64,000 nt of DNA from a virus, in the IMG/VR virus record IMGVR_UViG_3300042465_006864, positions 1 to 64,000 of that record; one strand, 5' to 3'. The notes under the pieces are model-generated. The model searched no databases. It was not told the origin of the DNA and saw nothing but the letters and a program-made list of their open reading frames with translations. How positions within the stretch are numbered: position 1 is the stretch's first letter; every line of letters begins with the position of its first letter. A program made the position numbers and the translations under genes. Below are positions 33,639 to 42,374 of this stretch, piece after piece.

Positions 33639-34652
33639 TTAACGCAAATCAACAAATTTCTTACCATTGTCAGAATACCAAGTAAAGCCTAAAGCGTTCA
33701 CGGCATCAGCAATTTCAGCCATGCTAGGGCAGTCAGGAGAGAAGCAGCTTTGAATTGCTCTGAAAGCAACATCCTCAATACCATCATCAAGTTTACGATT
33801 CAGGTATTTTTCCACTCTATCAATTACCTTGTTACGATTTCCAACTTCTTCTTTAAAAGATTGATCTTCCAAAGCTTCGCCATCGTTATCTGTGGCAGAA
33901 GCAAGGATTTCGCCTTGAACTTCTGACACGACAGTATAAGCGCAGCAACGCAATTTCTGACATTCGCAATCAGCAGGAACACTCACAACGTCTTTTGGAT
34001 TAATCTTTACGACTACCATTTTGCCGCGAGACCAGCCGCGAGCATAGTCCCACGAACCTGCATGAATACCGAACGAGCAATGGTTATTGCGATCATCGTC
34101 AACGCAATTGCGCTGCACTTCAATATGCTCACCTACACCATTGTAGATTCGTCCTTGGCTGTTTACAACACCTTGCAGCACTTTTGTTTTTGTATTGCCA
34201 GAGACAGAATAGAAGTCGTCGAGAAGACCACGATACGCCAAGAAACAACCGTCCTCTGTGATCGGAAGCTCTTTGTAAGACAAAAAGTCATACAGTTCGC
34301 GAACAGAATTATACGATGGATTCTGCTTGAGGTTTTCCCAGAACTTCTCTAGTAGAGTAACTGGCAGATTTTGCTCAATCAAAGAAAACACTTTCTGCGC
34401 CAATGGTGCTGGAAGGAGTTCTCCATAATACGAGACTTCTTTTGTTGCATTATTAACACTAAAACCTTTTTGTTCAATGTTAAGATTCACATCTGCTTCT
34501 TGCAGAGCTTTGTTAATTGCCTCCTCTTGTTTGTCGGATGGCAAGCGTAATGCCGCGATAATCGCTGCATATTTAGGGTCTGAGCTAACAAACTTTTGCG
34601 GTTTGTTGTTCATGAATAGGACGATTCCAGTTTGATTGATGATATACTTCAT
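33639..34652 (-). CDS. rIIB: rIIB-like protein
   Basis: 337 aa (T4 rIIB 312). N-terminal MKYIINQTGIVLFMNNKPQK with SSDPKYAAIIAALRLPSDKQ is the rIIB opening. The C-terminal part has DGCFLAYRGLLDDFYSV, HCSFGIHAGSWDYARGWSRG and VVVKINPKDVVSVPADCECQ KLRCCAYTV, the NTP/prophage-antirepressor-like (DUF, RIIB-associated) Cys-rich core. Expressed with, but also independently of, rIIA: its own promoter lies in the 40-nt gap and the ATG is 8 nt after the -10. Acts with rIIA at the membrane or nucleoid in superinfection and exclusion phenotypes in T4. Confidence 0.8.
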   Translation of the reverse strand: MKYIINQTGIVLFMNNKPQKFVSSDPKYAAIIAALRLPSDKQEEAINKALQEADVNLNIEQKGFSVNNATKEVSYYGELLPAPLAQKVFSLIEQNLPVTLLEKFWENLKQNPSYNSVRELYDFLSYKELPITEDGCFLAYRGLLDDFYSVSGNTKTKVLQGVVNSQGRIYNGVGEHIEVQRNCVDDDRNNHCSFGIHAGSWDYARGWSRGKMVVVKINPKDVVSVPADCECQKLRCCAYTVVSEVQGEILASATDNDGEALEDQSFKEEVGNRNKVIDRVEKYLNRKLDDGIEDVAFRAIQSCFSPDCPSMAEIADAVNALGFTWYSDNGKKFVDLR

Positions 34653-34660
34653 GCGGAGTT

Positions 34661-34689
34661 AATGTATTGTTATTTTGAGTGTTTGTCAA
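34661..34689 (-). promoter_or_regulatory. Early promoter of rIIB
   Basis: Minus strand TTGACA (34684-34689), 17 bp, TACATT (34661-34666), then AACTCCGC and the ATG at 34652: near-leaderless. Confidence 0.75.
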
Positions 34690-34692
34690 GGA

Positions 34693-36630
34693 TTATTTTG
34701 AGGCTTTGATGAATTTTCTCACATCAGAGCGACAAGGTTGGAAGTAGTAACTTTTGAGTGCCAAGTTCGTAAAGGTTGATACTAATTCATTTTTATTGTT
34801 TTTTAATTCCTCAACGATCTTTTCAATGCAGTCCATTGTTTTTGAAAGTTTTGGATTATAAACATCTTGGTTGATTCTGTGCAGCAAAATGTTTCGTGTT
34901 TTATCTGTCAATAGATTTTTACACGCAGTAAATCGACTATGCAATGCAGATCGAGCAGACTGTGCTTTTCCGCTAATTTCATACAATTTGTTCAACGTGT
35001 CTTTCGTAGCGCTATCATCATATTTCAAATATCCAAGAGTAGCCAAATCTTTTTTCAAGGAAACAGACGAAAACGAATAAGAATTTTCAAATCCATTAGC
35101 ATACATAACGATTTTTTTGAACTGTGAAAGAGAATCGCTTTGAGCTAATTCCGCCAGAAAATCTTTTGCATCGTCAACAGAATGATCAACACCCCAATAA
35201 CGATTATGAAGTTCTAGTGCCGAAGCGCGGAAAGACGAACCGTAACCACGACGATAAACTGAAAACTTTCCATCAGTATAACCACCGCCCTTTTGTTTTG
35301 GGTAAAGTGAAGAAACTGGTCGGAATACCAAATCAGAATCAACTTGGTGATGCGCAATCGCCGCGCAAATATGCTCCATGTAATCTTTCGTTACGAAGAA
35401 AGCTGTTTTAGAATTGTCGGCACACCATTTTTTAAGCTTTTCAACTTGATCGCAGCGATGATAGTGGGAGTTGGAAACGATAGCAACAAACTTGCGACCT
35501 TTATGATCTAAAGCTGGGTGAGACACATCGCCCGATACACCAACTTTTACAAGAGACATCGCGACTTTAGCATGAACGAATGCTGAATTTTTAAATTTAA
35601 AAAATTGCGATTGATTCTTTTTGTTGAAGCACAATTCCGACAGTGGCAAGTCTCCAAGAGATTGTTTCTGTTGATTAATAAAATCCCCAAGAATTGCTTC
35701 ACACTTGGCGATGCCGTTGGTGAACTTTGCAGTCTCACGGAAAAACTCTCGCGAAATAGGAACTTCAAAAAATCCGACAGGAACATCAATCTGAATGGAT
35801 GTTTGCGGAGAGCAGTTTTTTTCAAATGCGAACTCGCTAAAGCTATCAGGAGTATTGTATTTAACTCCACCCATGGTGATGACGTAATGTTTACCAAAAA
35901 ACTCATCTGGTTTATCTTCAAACGAATAGAATCGAATGCCGTCTTTTTCCAAGATCAGGGTTTTTTTGATTTCTTTAATTACATGCGAGTGTCCACTATC
36001 GTCCACTACTTCTACTTTAGCCAACGTAGCAGTAGCAGCCATCGTTTGAGCGTAAACTAAAAACGTGCCAGTATCGCCATGATTCGAGCGATCTTCTTTG
36101 ATGTCGATTTCTACCAACAAACCGCTTTCAGCGGTTGGCTCTTGCGACATTTCAACCACCTGACCAATAGATGCGCCAGATTCGTCGCCGCCAAGAACAC
36201 ACGAATACACTGTCTTTGTGCCATTATAGAAAGAAGTAACGTAAAAAACATCTTGATAACAGTGACCTGCTTTTGCACCTACGCCGAAACCACCGATAGG
36301 TTGATCGCTGTTTGATTTTGTGGAGCGGAAGTATTTACCAAACACGTTGCGAATGCCGTTGTCATCCAAACCGTTAGCGAAGTCACGAACAAAGAAGCGA
36401 CCTTCTTTTACGCCAGTTTGAACAGGATTCTCGATGCCGTGTTTCAAGTGTTCATCGACAGCGTTGCTTACCCATTCACGCACAACGGCGAGAATTTTAT
36501 CGGTGTAGATATTGTCGCGGAAGATTTGACAAGCTTGTTTCATGCCTTCCAAATCCATATCCATGTTGGACACTTGCGAAGATTCAATTCCTTGAGTGAA
36601 GATAGGTGATGTGTTGAGTTGCGTTTTCAT
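34693..36630 (-). CDS. rIIA: rIIA-like protein
   Basis: 645 aa (T4 rIIA 725). Start chosen at ATG 36630 (MKTQLNTSPIFTQG), 10 nt after a promoter -10; the frame is open to 36672 but that part overlaps the promoter. The N-terminal 250 residues form a GHKL ATPase fold: VREWVSNAVDEHLKHG (N box), FVRDFANGLD (DxGxG-like), KSNSDQPIGGFGVGAKAG (G box). Followed by a long divergent C-terminus. Pairs with rIIB downstream. Confidence 0.82.
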   Translation of the reverse strand: MKTQLNTSPIFTQGIESSQVSNMDMDLEGMKQACQIFRDNIYTDKILAVVREWVSNAVDEHLKHGIENPVQTGVKEGRFFVRDFANGLDDNGIRNVFGKYFRSTKSNSDQPIGGFGVGAKAGHCYQDVFYVTSFYNGTKTVYSCVLGGDESGASIGQVVEMSQEPTAESGLLVEIDIKEDRSNHGDTGTFLVYAQTMAATATLAKVEVVDDSGHSHVIKEIKKTLILEKDGIRFYSFEDKPDEFFGKHYVITMGGVKYNTPDSFSEFAFEKNCSPQTSIQIDVPVGFFEVPISREFFRETAKFTNGIAKCEAILGDFINQQKQSLGDLPLSELCFNKKNQSQFFKFKNSAFVHAKVAMSLVKVGVSGDVSHPALDHKGRKFVAIVSNSHYHRCDQVEKLKKWCADNSKTAFFVTKDYMEHICAAIAHHQVDSDLVFRPVSSLYPKQKGGGYTDGKFSVYRRGYGSSFRASALELHNRYWGVDHSVDDAKDFLAELAQSDSLSQFKKIVMYANGFENSYSFSSVSLKKDLATLGYLKYDDSATKDTLNKLYEISGKAQSARSALHSRFTACKNLLTDKTRNILLHRINQDVYNPKLSKTMDCIEKIVEELKNNKNELVSTFTNLALKSYYFQPCRSDVRKFIKASK

Positions 36631-36640
36631 GTCGGGGGCA

Positions 36641-36669
36641 ATAGTAATCAGAAATAGTGGACATGTCAA
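36641..36669 (-). promoter_or_regulatory. Early promoter of rIIA
   Basis: Minus strand TTGACA (36664-36669), 17 bp, TACTAT (36641-36646), GC-rich TGCCCCCGAC, then the ATG. Divergent to the UV endonuclease promoter. Confidence 0.75.
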
Positions 36670-36706
36670 CAAGTTTTTTGAAAAAATTTTCGCGGCAAGA
36701 TTTTTG

Positions 36707-36734
36707 TTGACAAGCTGCTACGAAATGTTACTCT
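36707..36734 (+). promoter_or_regulatory. Early promoter of the UV endonuclease gene
   Basis: TTGACA (36707-36712), 16 bp, TACTCT (36729-36734), then GTGCGCCAC and the ATG at 36744. Confidence 0.75.
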
Positions 36735-36743
36735 GTGCGCCAC

Positions 36744-37649
36744 ATGAAATTAGGACTCGTATGCATCAGTGAAATCCTCAAGAAGAAAGACAAGTCTCTT
36801 GCCTTTAAAACCATGACACGCAAACGCTTTTTGGAGCTGGGTCGAGATGTTGCGCTTGTAGAGCTTTCGTCACGCATTCTACACAACTGCCGACTAACCA
36901 AACAAATTGTTTTGCATTGTGCCGCAAACGGTATTTCTCATTACCGTGTCTCTAGCTGTTTAGCTCCGCTCGTTACAGACAGCACTCTCAATATCTCCTA
37001 TAGCGATTTACCAGACATGTCGGCGATTGAGTCTGCATTGGCAGATGTTGGCGCAACAGCACAACACTGCGGCGTTTCTGTTTCTTCTCATCCTGATCAA
37101 TTCAATGTGCTTACATCATACAGTGCAGACGTTGTTGATCGTAGTATCAAAGAACTCAATCACCAAGCTTACATGTTGGATTTGATGGGACTACCACAAA
37201 ACTATTCCGCGCCAATGTGCCTTCACCTCAATCTCTCGCCTGACTTCAAGCGAGAAACTCTCGCCAGTTACATTGATCGCTTTGTGTCAGCATTGTTCTC
37301 TTGCTCGCCATCAGTTCAGAATCGCTTAGTATTGGAGAACGAGCATGGCGGCTATTGGAATTGCAAGAATCTATATAAATCATTTGGCGAGCTTGTTCCT
37401 TTGGTGTTTGACAACCTTCATGATGCAGTTAATCCTTCTGATTTTTGTCATTTTAAATTGTTCAAAAACACATGGCGCAATTACACTCCCGTCATGCACT
37501 GGAGCGAGGGTTTGCCTGATAAGCCTCGTAGTCATGCTGAGTTTGCATCTCACGTTCCTGCTGTAGTATCTATGAACAACGATTGTGTCTGGGAATTCGA
37601 ACTCAAAGGCAAAGACTTAGCAATCCTACAAGTTTTGAGTAATCAATAA
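36744..37649 (+). CDS. uvsE: UV damage endonuclease (UvdE/UVDE)
   Basis: 301 aa from ATG 36744, 9 nt after the -10 box; a GTG at 36735 would touch the -10. KLGLVCISEILKKKDKSLAF, GISHYRVSSCLAPLV, HCGVSVSSHPDQFNVLTS, RLVLENEH and PLVFDNLHDAVNPS are the TIM-barrel metal-site blocks of UVDE. Nicks DNA 5' of UV photoproducts and some other lesions, giving phage DNA an alternative excision repair. Divergent from rIIA and first in its transcription unit. Confidence 0.9.
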   Translation: MKLGLVCISEILKKKDKSLAFKTMTRKRFLELGRDVALVELSSRILHNCRLTKQIVLHCAANGISHYRVSSCLAPLVTDSTLNISYSDLPDMSAIESALADVGATAQHCGVSVSSHPDQFNVLTSYSADVVDRSIKELNHQAYMLDLMGLPQNYSAPMCLHLNLSPDFKRETLASYIDRFVSALFSCSPSVQNRLVLENEHGGYWNCKNLYKSFGELVPLVFDNLHDAVNPSDFCHFKLFKNTWRNYTPVMHWSEGLPDKPRSHAEFASHVPAVVSMNNDCVWEFELKGKDLAILQVLSNQ

Positions 37650-37656
37650 AAATATC

Positions 37657-37685
37657 TTGACAACATCCACAAAATACCATACATT
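37657..37685 (+). promoter_or_regulatory. Early promoter
   Basis: TTGACA (37657-37662), 17 bp, TACATT (37680-37685), CCTCCGCAGCG, then the ATG at 37697. Confidence 0.75.
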
Positions 37686-37696
37686 CCTCCGCAGCG

Positions 37697-38062
37697 ATGA
37701 AACTTGACGATTACATTTTACAATTTGCTAAACAAGATGAATGCACTTTAGGCGAATCTCTTTTGGAATATGCTTTTCCTAGCGAGGGCAGAGGTTGTTA
37801 TTCGAACTTCAAACTGCGCGATTCATTCGTTCCTTTTCCCGAAGGTTTTGATAAATACGCCCCTATGTTGCTAGGTGAACATTTATACATCGAAGAATGC
37901 ACCGACGAAGAAAGAGACAGTATTCATTGTTTTATTGATTCAGAAACAAATCTCAAAGTCGCATGGGCTTGGGATGGTGATGGTCATCTGATTTTTGAAA
38001 GCGATGACTTTTGTATTGAAAACCCCGATATTAAAAAATCCTCAAGATGGCGCAAAGCATGA
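37697..38062 (+). CDS. Hypothetical protein
   Basis: 121 aa, acidic. DGDGHLIFESDDF near the C-terminus and an aromatic-rich middle (CYSNFKLRDSFVPFPEGFD). No known motif. First gene of a tightly overlapping early operon that runs to about 44.6 kb. Confidence 0.6.
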   Translation: MKLDDYILQFAKQDECTLGESLLEYAFPSEGRGCYSNFKLRDSFVPFPEGFDKYAPMLLGEHLYIEECTDEERDSIHCFIDSETNLKVAWAWDGDGHLIFESDDFCIENPDIKKSSRWRKA

Positions 38063-38304
38063 AAAATGGAGTTGACGATTCGATGGTAAGAATGCCTGAA
38101 GGCTTTAGCTTAGGCATGACAGCATGGCACGAAAGATCAAAGCGAACTGTAAAGCTCATTGAGCGTCAGCTAGGAGATGGATGGTTATGCGAACCGATAG
38201 ATGGTGGTAGGGTATTCTACGAGCATAGTGAATTTCTTCTGCCGAACGCCTCTGTGATGGCATCGCTGCCGACATCGAACTCTGATAACTCAACCAAACA
38301 ATAA
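38059..38304 (+). CDS. Hypothetical protein
   Basis: 81 aa from ATG 38059, which overlaps the previous TGA (ATGA); an alternative ATG at 38047 is in frame. FSLGMTAWHERSKRTVKLIE then GDGWLCEPIDGGRVFYEHSE suggest a small SH3/Tudor-like beta barrel. Unknown role. Confidence 0.5.
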   Translation: MKNGVDDSMVRMPEGFSLGMTAWHERSKRTVKLIERQLGDGWLCEPIDGGRVFYEHSEFLLPNASVMASLPTSNSDNSTKQ

Positions 38305-38305
38305 A

Positions 38306-38569
38306 ATGACAAACAACACCGAAAACACAACTCACGAAGAAGCTGTTCGACTTCTCAATGAAAGGGCATCGAAAGAAGTAGATTTATACAATACAATTTC
38401 CAGTTATCAAAAAAGGGAAAGCTTTTTAATCCGAGATAAAGCTGCTGCCAATCGCTTATTATATGATTTATATCATGATGTCATACAAGGAGAGATCGCT
38501 AAGCAATTGAGGCAAAATCCTTTTTCCTTTCCTTCTGTTAAGGCAGTTAGCAAATTTATTGATCAATGA
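38306..38569 (+). CDS. Hypothetical protein
   Basis: 87 aa, helical and soluble; HEEAVRLLNERASKEVDLYN at the start. No family recognised. Ends in an ATGA overlap. Confidence 0.5.
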   Translation: MTNNTENTTHEEAVRLLNERASKEVDLYNTISSYQKRESFLIRDKAAANRLLYDLYHDVIQGEIAKQLRQNPFSFPSVKAVSKFIDQ

Positions 38570-38826
38570 AAACATATACCTTCGAACAATTAGCAGAATA
38601 CATTCGCGGCTGGTCATATTCAGAGTCTGACATGAAAGCATTGACACTAAACGAAGTTCACTCTATGCTTGCGAATGCTGTCAGTCAATTCGAGTGCGAT
38701 CAAGACGGTTTTGAAATTGCCGTGAAAGTCGCCGAAGAAAAAAGACAGGAGCAACAAAAACAAATAAACGAAGCATGGCGCTCCGCAATACAAGGTGCTT
38801 CTGCAATAAAAAATAATAAAATATGA
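38566..38826 (+). CDS. Hypothetical protein
   Basis: 86 aa, helical, with a basic Gln-rich end (EEKRQEQQKQINEAWRSAIQ). ATGA overlaps on both sides. Confidence 0.5.
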   Translation: MKTYTFEQLAEYIRGWSYSESDMKALTLNEVHSMLANAVSQFECDQDGFEIAVKVAEEKRQEQQKQINEAWRSAIQGASAIKNNKI

Positions 38827-39278
38827 AATACCATTTAGAAAAAATACGAAAACACAAAACCGCTAAACCTGAAGACAAAATAGTCATCAAAAACATCAAT
38901 GTGACTCAAAACGAAAGAGGTCAATGGTTAGTGGATTTCGCTAGTAAAAATCATAAGTATCTTCAAGTGCGATATATAATGTCGTCTACACATATTGATC
39001 GTAAACCTCAATACTTGGATGATGGCTCTTTGGCAACATGCGAAGCTTTTGTAATAGACACACACGAAGAAGCTCAAGAAGACGGTTTCACGCTGCCTCT
39101 AAGCAGCACAGTCTTGTGGCTTATTCCCGAAACAAGGGAAGAGTCTGATGCCATTAATGGAGTAGCTGCTATCATGGCGACAAAGTGGTGCTATTGTTGC
39201 TGTATTGTTCCCTATAATGATTTTGCTCCTGACGACAATAACAAAAATATTGGAAAGCGTTTTAAACAAAAAAAATAA
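38823..39278 (+). CDS. Hypothetical protein
   Basis: 151 aa, with a cluster CYCCCI near residue 129 preceded by AAIMATKW. Beta-rich N-terminus. Unrecognised. The stop and next start share one base (TAATG). Confidence 0.5.
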   Translation: MKYHLEKIRKHKTAKPEDKIVIKNINVTQNERGQWLVDFASKNHKYLQVRYIMSSTHIDRKPQYLDDGSLATCEAFVIDTHEEAQEDGFTLPLSSTVLWLIPETREESDAINGVAAIMATKWCYCCCIVPYNDFAPDDNNKNIGKRFKQKK

Positions 39279-39562
39279 TGAACAAAAGACAACAATACGC
39301 AATAGGACAGCACGATCTATGCTGCGAGTTTCTAATCATTGGCAAGAATCATCTCGATAGCGGCAAAACTCTTTTTGAAGAAGTAGTTTCCTTAAAGGAT
39401 CGTTTGCAAAAGGCGACAGATGAGCTTGATGAATGGCATGATGCCGCGAAACATGTGGATGCAGATTATGCTGATGAAGTTCATTGTAGCTGTGTGCCTA
39501 TTTTGCGCAAACAATTGCAGGATGCTCGAAAAGAAATTGAACAGCTTAAAGCAAAACAATAA
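39278..39562 (+). CDS. Coiled-coil hypothetical protein
   Basis: 94 aa. Two helical coiled-coil regions (TLFEEVVSLKDRLQKATDEL and LRKQLQDARKEIEQLKAKQ) around a DADYADEVHCSC turn. Pattern common in phage ead/Ea22-like accessory proteins. Role unknown. Confidence 0.5.
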   Translation: MNKRQQYAIGQHDLCCEFLIIGKNHLDSGKTLFEEVVSLKDRLQKATDELDEWHDAAKHVDADYADEVHCSCVPILRKQLQDARKEIEQLKAKQ

Positions 39563-39563
39563 C

Positions 39564-39746
39564 ATGGAAGAAGTTAAACAAGCCAGAGTGCTTTATTTTT
39601 TGACTGGCGTGTTTATTGCGCTTAAATTAACCGAGCAGATTCACTGGTCGTGGTGGTGGGTTTTTAGTCCACTTTGGATTCCAGCGGTATTACTGATCGT
39701 TATGTTGGCGATTTTTACGATACTGGAGCGATTTTTAATCAAATGA
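39564..39746 (+). CDS. Small transmembrane protein (Fragile-X-F-like)
   Basis: 60 aa from ATG 39564 (MEEVKQARVLYFL). Two membrane helices flank IHWSWWWVFSPLWIPAVLL, the signature of the phage transmembrane Fragile-X-F-like family. Topology: short N-tail, hairpin, basic C-end. Function unknown. A longer frame upstream overlaps the coiled-coil gene and is not used. Confidence 0.65.
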   Translation: MEEVKQARVLYFLTGVFIALKLTEQIHWSWWWVFSPLWIPAVLLIVMLAIFTILERFLIK

Positions 39747-39770
39747 ATCAAAAAACATTATACACAAAAA

Positions 39771-40451
39771 ATGAGCAAAACAATAGCTATCGGAGACATT
39801 CATGGTGAACTCGATCACCTTAAAAATCTTTTCAAAAAACTATCTTTTACTAAAGATGATACCATCGTCTTTCTTGGTGATTACATTGATCGCGGCAAAG
39901 ATAGTAAAGGTGTAATTGATTTTGTTTTGTCTCTTGAGGATAAGTGCAATTTGGTTACTCTGCTGGGGAATCATGAGAGAATGGCTTTGGAATCTATGAA
40001 ATGGTCTAGCGGTCAAATATCTAGCGCACAAATGCAAAAGTCATGGATGATGCATGGAGGCTATGAATGCTTGGAATCTTATGATTGCAAAGCTGTTCGA
40101 GACGGCTATCTCACTAGAGCGTTACATAAAATGCTTGAACTTCATGGTCAATTTTTAAATAATTTAAAACTCACTTACGAAACCGAAAACCACATTTTTG
40201 TTCATGGATTTTTGGCTCACGAACAAGATGTAGAAGATCAGGAAGAGTGGCGATGCATTTGGGACTCATTCAGAGAAATTTATCCACACAAATCTGGCAA
40301 AACTGTTGTTTGTGGTCACTCTATCCAAAGAGGTGGAGTTGTTGATGATGGATTTAGAATTTGTATTGACACGGGATCGTTTTTGCCTGATGGTTACATT
40401 ACAGCAATGGTAATCGACGGACCAAAATATTCTTTCGTCAGCAGCAATTAG
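39771..40451 (+). CDS. PPP-family serine/threonine phosphatase
   Basis: 226 aa. GDIHGE (residues 8-13), FLGDYIDRGKDS and LLGNHERM are the three PPP motifs; HG(F) and VCGHSIQRGG supply later His ligands. Similar in size to lambda NinI-type protein phosphatases. Dephosphorylates proteins, possibly host regulators; could also act on nucleotides (ApaH-like). Starts 24 nt after the membrane gene. Confidence 0.88.
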   Translation: MSKTIAIGDIHGELDHLKNLFKKLSFTKDDTIVFLGDYIDRGKDSKGVIDFVLSLEDKCNLVTLLGNHERMALESMKWSSGQISSAQMQKSWMMHGGYECLESYDCKAVRDGYLTRALHKMLELHGQFLNNLKLTYETENHIFVHGFLAHEQDVEDQEEWRCIWDSFREIYPHKSGKTVVCGHSIQRGGVVDDGFRICIDTGSFLPDGYITAMVIDGPKYSFVSSN

Positions 40452-40453
40452 TT

Positions 40454-40482
40454 CTTGACAAGAAGCTCAATAAACAATAAAA
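40454..40482 (+). promoter_or_regulatory. Possible early promoter
   Basis: TTGACA (40454-40459), 17 bp, TAAAAA (40477-40482); -10 is weak. It starts 2 nt after the phosphatase stop and lies 22 nt before the ATG at 40505. Confidence 0.4.
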
Positions 40483-40504
40483 AAGGGAAACAAAACACAA
40501 AACA

Positions 40505-40792
40505 ATGGGAAAAAAAATAATCAAAACAGCGCAATTTATCACAGTAGCTGCATTCGCAGTCGTAATCGTAACATTCATTCCGAAAGCTTGCACACGACCA
40601 GATAATGCTACAAAATTGCTAAATCAACAAGGATATACTGACATCAAAATCACAGGATGGCGACCAATGATGGCAGGTAAAGATGATTCGGTATCGACTG
40701 GATTTGAAGCAACATCGCCCAGTGGTCAGCGAGTAAGTGGAGCGGTAACAAGTGGATTGTTATTTAAAGGCTCGACCATCAGATTTGATTAA
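40505..40792 (+). CDS. Conserved phage membrane-anchored/exported protein
   Basis: 95 aa. N-terminal hydrophobic segment about 10-28 (AQFITVAAFAVVIVTFI) then a Cys. NATKLLNQQGYTDIKITGWR and STGFEATSPSGQRVSGAV with KGSTIRFD are the blocks of a widespread phage family of unknown role. Likely inner-membrane anchored with a periplasmic domain or a lipoprotein-like Cys. Confidence 0.65.
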   Translation: MGKKIIKTAQFITVAAFAVVIVTFIPKACTRPDNATKLLNQQGYTDIKITGWRPMMAGKDDSVSTGFEATSPSGQRVSGAVTSGLLFKGSTIRFD

Positions 40793-40810
40793 TCACTGAC
40801 AAACAAAAAA

Positions 40811-41113
40811 ATGAACACGCGATATACAACAATCGGAACTGATCAAGTGCCGCATATCAAAAAACTAATCAATTGGTTGATTGCGGAAGTAATTTCTGCT
40901 GGTGGAGATGGTGATGCCTTATGGTATTCACGATTTTATTCTGTTGATGAAATCTTTTCTATTCTAAAAGAATGTGATCTTTATGATTTTACTATTGACA
41001 AACAAGATAATCGTATTACATTTGGCACGGGGCAAGAGCAGATAGCATCATTCAAATTGCAGTGTAAACCAAAACCAAAACCTTTATATCCAGCATGGGT
41101 GGACAAATTTTAA
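40811..41113 (+). CDS. Hypothetical protein
   Basis: 100 aa, soluble; IKKLINWLIAEVISAGGDGD in the N-terminal half, Lys-Pro repeat (CKPKPKPLYP) near the end. Not recognised. Confidence 0.5.
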   Translation: MNTRYTTIGTDQVPHIKKLINWLIAEVISAGGDGDALWYSRFYSVDEIFSILKECDLYDFTIDKQDNRITFGTGQEQIASFKLQCKPKPKPLYPAWVDKF

Positions 41114-41117
41114 AATT

Positions 41118-41591
41118 ATGGAATTCATTAAAGAACACGTAAACAAAGACTGGCTACCAGTCGTCGAAAAATTTCCTAAGATTTTCTTAGAACCATCAGA
41201 GTATGTTATTGATATTTGGGAAAAATACTACAAAGATTTCGTCAAGAAAGAAGATATGGTGAATCTACGCTATGGTTTTGAACATGGTATCGGTTGGAAA
41301 GATATTGTAATCGGCTTTTGTGAAGATTTACAGAAGCTTGCTGAAAAAGCTGCCGCAGAAGGTCACACCTTTCAATACAAAGGATGCATTATTAAAGAAA
41401 AATTTGGCAAATTCACTCCCCAAGGTGATTTGGAAAAAAGTGAGGGTGCATGGGAAATCTATCGCGATGAATATTATGGTATTTGTCGCAAATGGGAAGA
41501 AAAATCCTTGACAGTCTGCGAAGTCTGTGGTAAAGATGGTGAGTTGCGCAGCACAGGATGGTGGAAAACGCGCTGCGATGAACATAACTAA
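41118..41591 (+). CDS. Hypothetical protein with C-terminal zinc-finger-like Cys
   Basis: 157 aa. C-terminal CEVCGKDGELRSTGWWKTRC with DEH provides a likely CxxC...C..H zinc site. The helical N-terminus is unrecognised. In the same operon as YopX genes. Confidence 0.55.
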   Translation: MEFIKEHVNKDWLPVVEKFPKIFLEPSEYVIDIWEKYYKDFVKKEDMVNLRYGFEHGIGWKDIVIGFCEDLQKLAEKAAAEGHTFQYKGCIIKEKFGKFTPQGDLEKSEGAWEIYRDEYYGICRKWEEKSLTVCEVCGKDGELRSTGWWKTRCDEHN

Positions 41592-41595
41592 TAAC

Positions 41596-42024
41596 ATGAG
41601 AGAATTAAAATTCCGCATCTGGGACAGACAAGCAAAAGCATGGGCTGAGAACGATTGCTCGCTGCATTGTTTCAGTAATTGGCAGATTGATCCATTCACT
41701 GGCAAACTGACTGATTTTGTTGGTGCAATTGACGGTGATCGTGAAACGCGCTATAATGCAAATCCTGCTCCCGATTATTATTTTCGTGGCAGTGAGATTG
41801 TGAATGAGCCGAGATATGTTCTTGTTCAATTTACTGGCATGAAAGACAAAAATGGAGTAGAGATTTATGAGGGAGACTTTATTTGTTTTAATAGAACAGA
41901 AGGTCTTTATAGTGATCAAAAGTATCCAATTGTTGCGGCAACTCATCCTTATGTTCAAAACCGTTCTCATTTAGGCGAAGTAATTGGCAACAGCTTTGAA
42001 AACCCTGAACTATTAGAAGCATGA
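41596..42024 (+). CDS. YopX-family protein
   Basis: 142 aa from ATG 41596 (MRELKFRIWDRQAKAW). The YopX signature is MRE(L/I)KFR(I/A)WD at the N-terminus, LVQFTGMKDKNGVEIYEGDF in the middle and GEVIGNSFENPELLE at the end. Function of YopX proteins is unknown; they are frequent in phages. First of three tandem paralogues, with an ATGA link to the next. Confidence 0.9.
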   Translation: MRELKFRIWDRQAKAWAENDCSLHCFSNWQIDPFTGKLTDFVGAIDGDRETRYNANPAPDYYFRGSEIVNEPRYVLVQFTGMKDKNGVEIYEGDFICFNRTEGLYSDQKYPIVAATHPYVQNRSHLGEVIGNSFENPELLEA

Positions 42025-42374
42025 ACAGAGAAATTAAATTTAGAGCTTGGCGCGAAAATAAAATGCATTATAACATTACAACCGCTCATTATGAGCATAA
42101 TGCAATGAGCGGAAGCGGGGGAGATTTGTGGGATTTTGCAGAATGGATGAAATGGAGCAAAGTCATGCAATACACTGGTCTTAAAGACAAGAATGGTGTA
42201 GAGATTTACGAAGGTGATATTCTCAAACACAATCATAAAGTCCAACAGGTTGAATCTAAGTTAGATTGGAACTGCGGATGTTGCGGATTTGTTTATGGAT
42301 ATAACATTGAAGATCCCAATGATATTGAAGTCATCGGCAACATCTTCGAGAACCCTGAACTTTTAAAACATTGA
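42021..42374 (+). CDS. YopX-family protein
   Basis: 117 aa, shorter paralogue. REIKFRAWRENKM, QYTGLKDKNGVEIYEGDILK and IEVIGNIFENPELLKH. The middle variable loop carries a WNCGCCG Cys cluster not present in the others. Its stop is shared with the TTG start of the next gene. Confidence 0.9.
   Translation: MNREIKFRAWRENKMHYNITTAHYEHNAMSGSGGDLWDFAEWMKWSKVMQYTGLKDKNGVEIYEGDILKHNHKVQQVESKLDWNCGCCGFVYGYNIEDPNDIEVIGNIFENPELLKH

Noticed and set aside
36735-36743. GTG start for the UV endonuclease
   Set aside because: The GTG directly follows the -10 box and would lie upstream of the expected transcript start; the ATG at 36744 fits.
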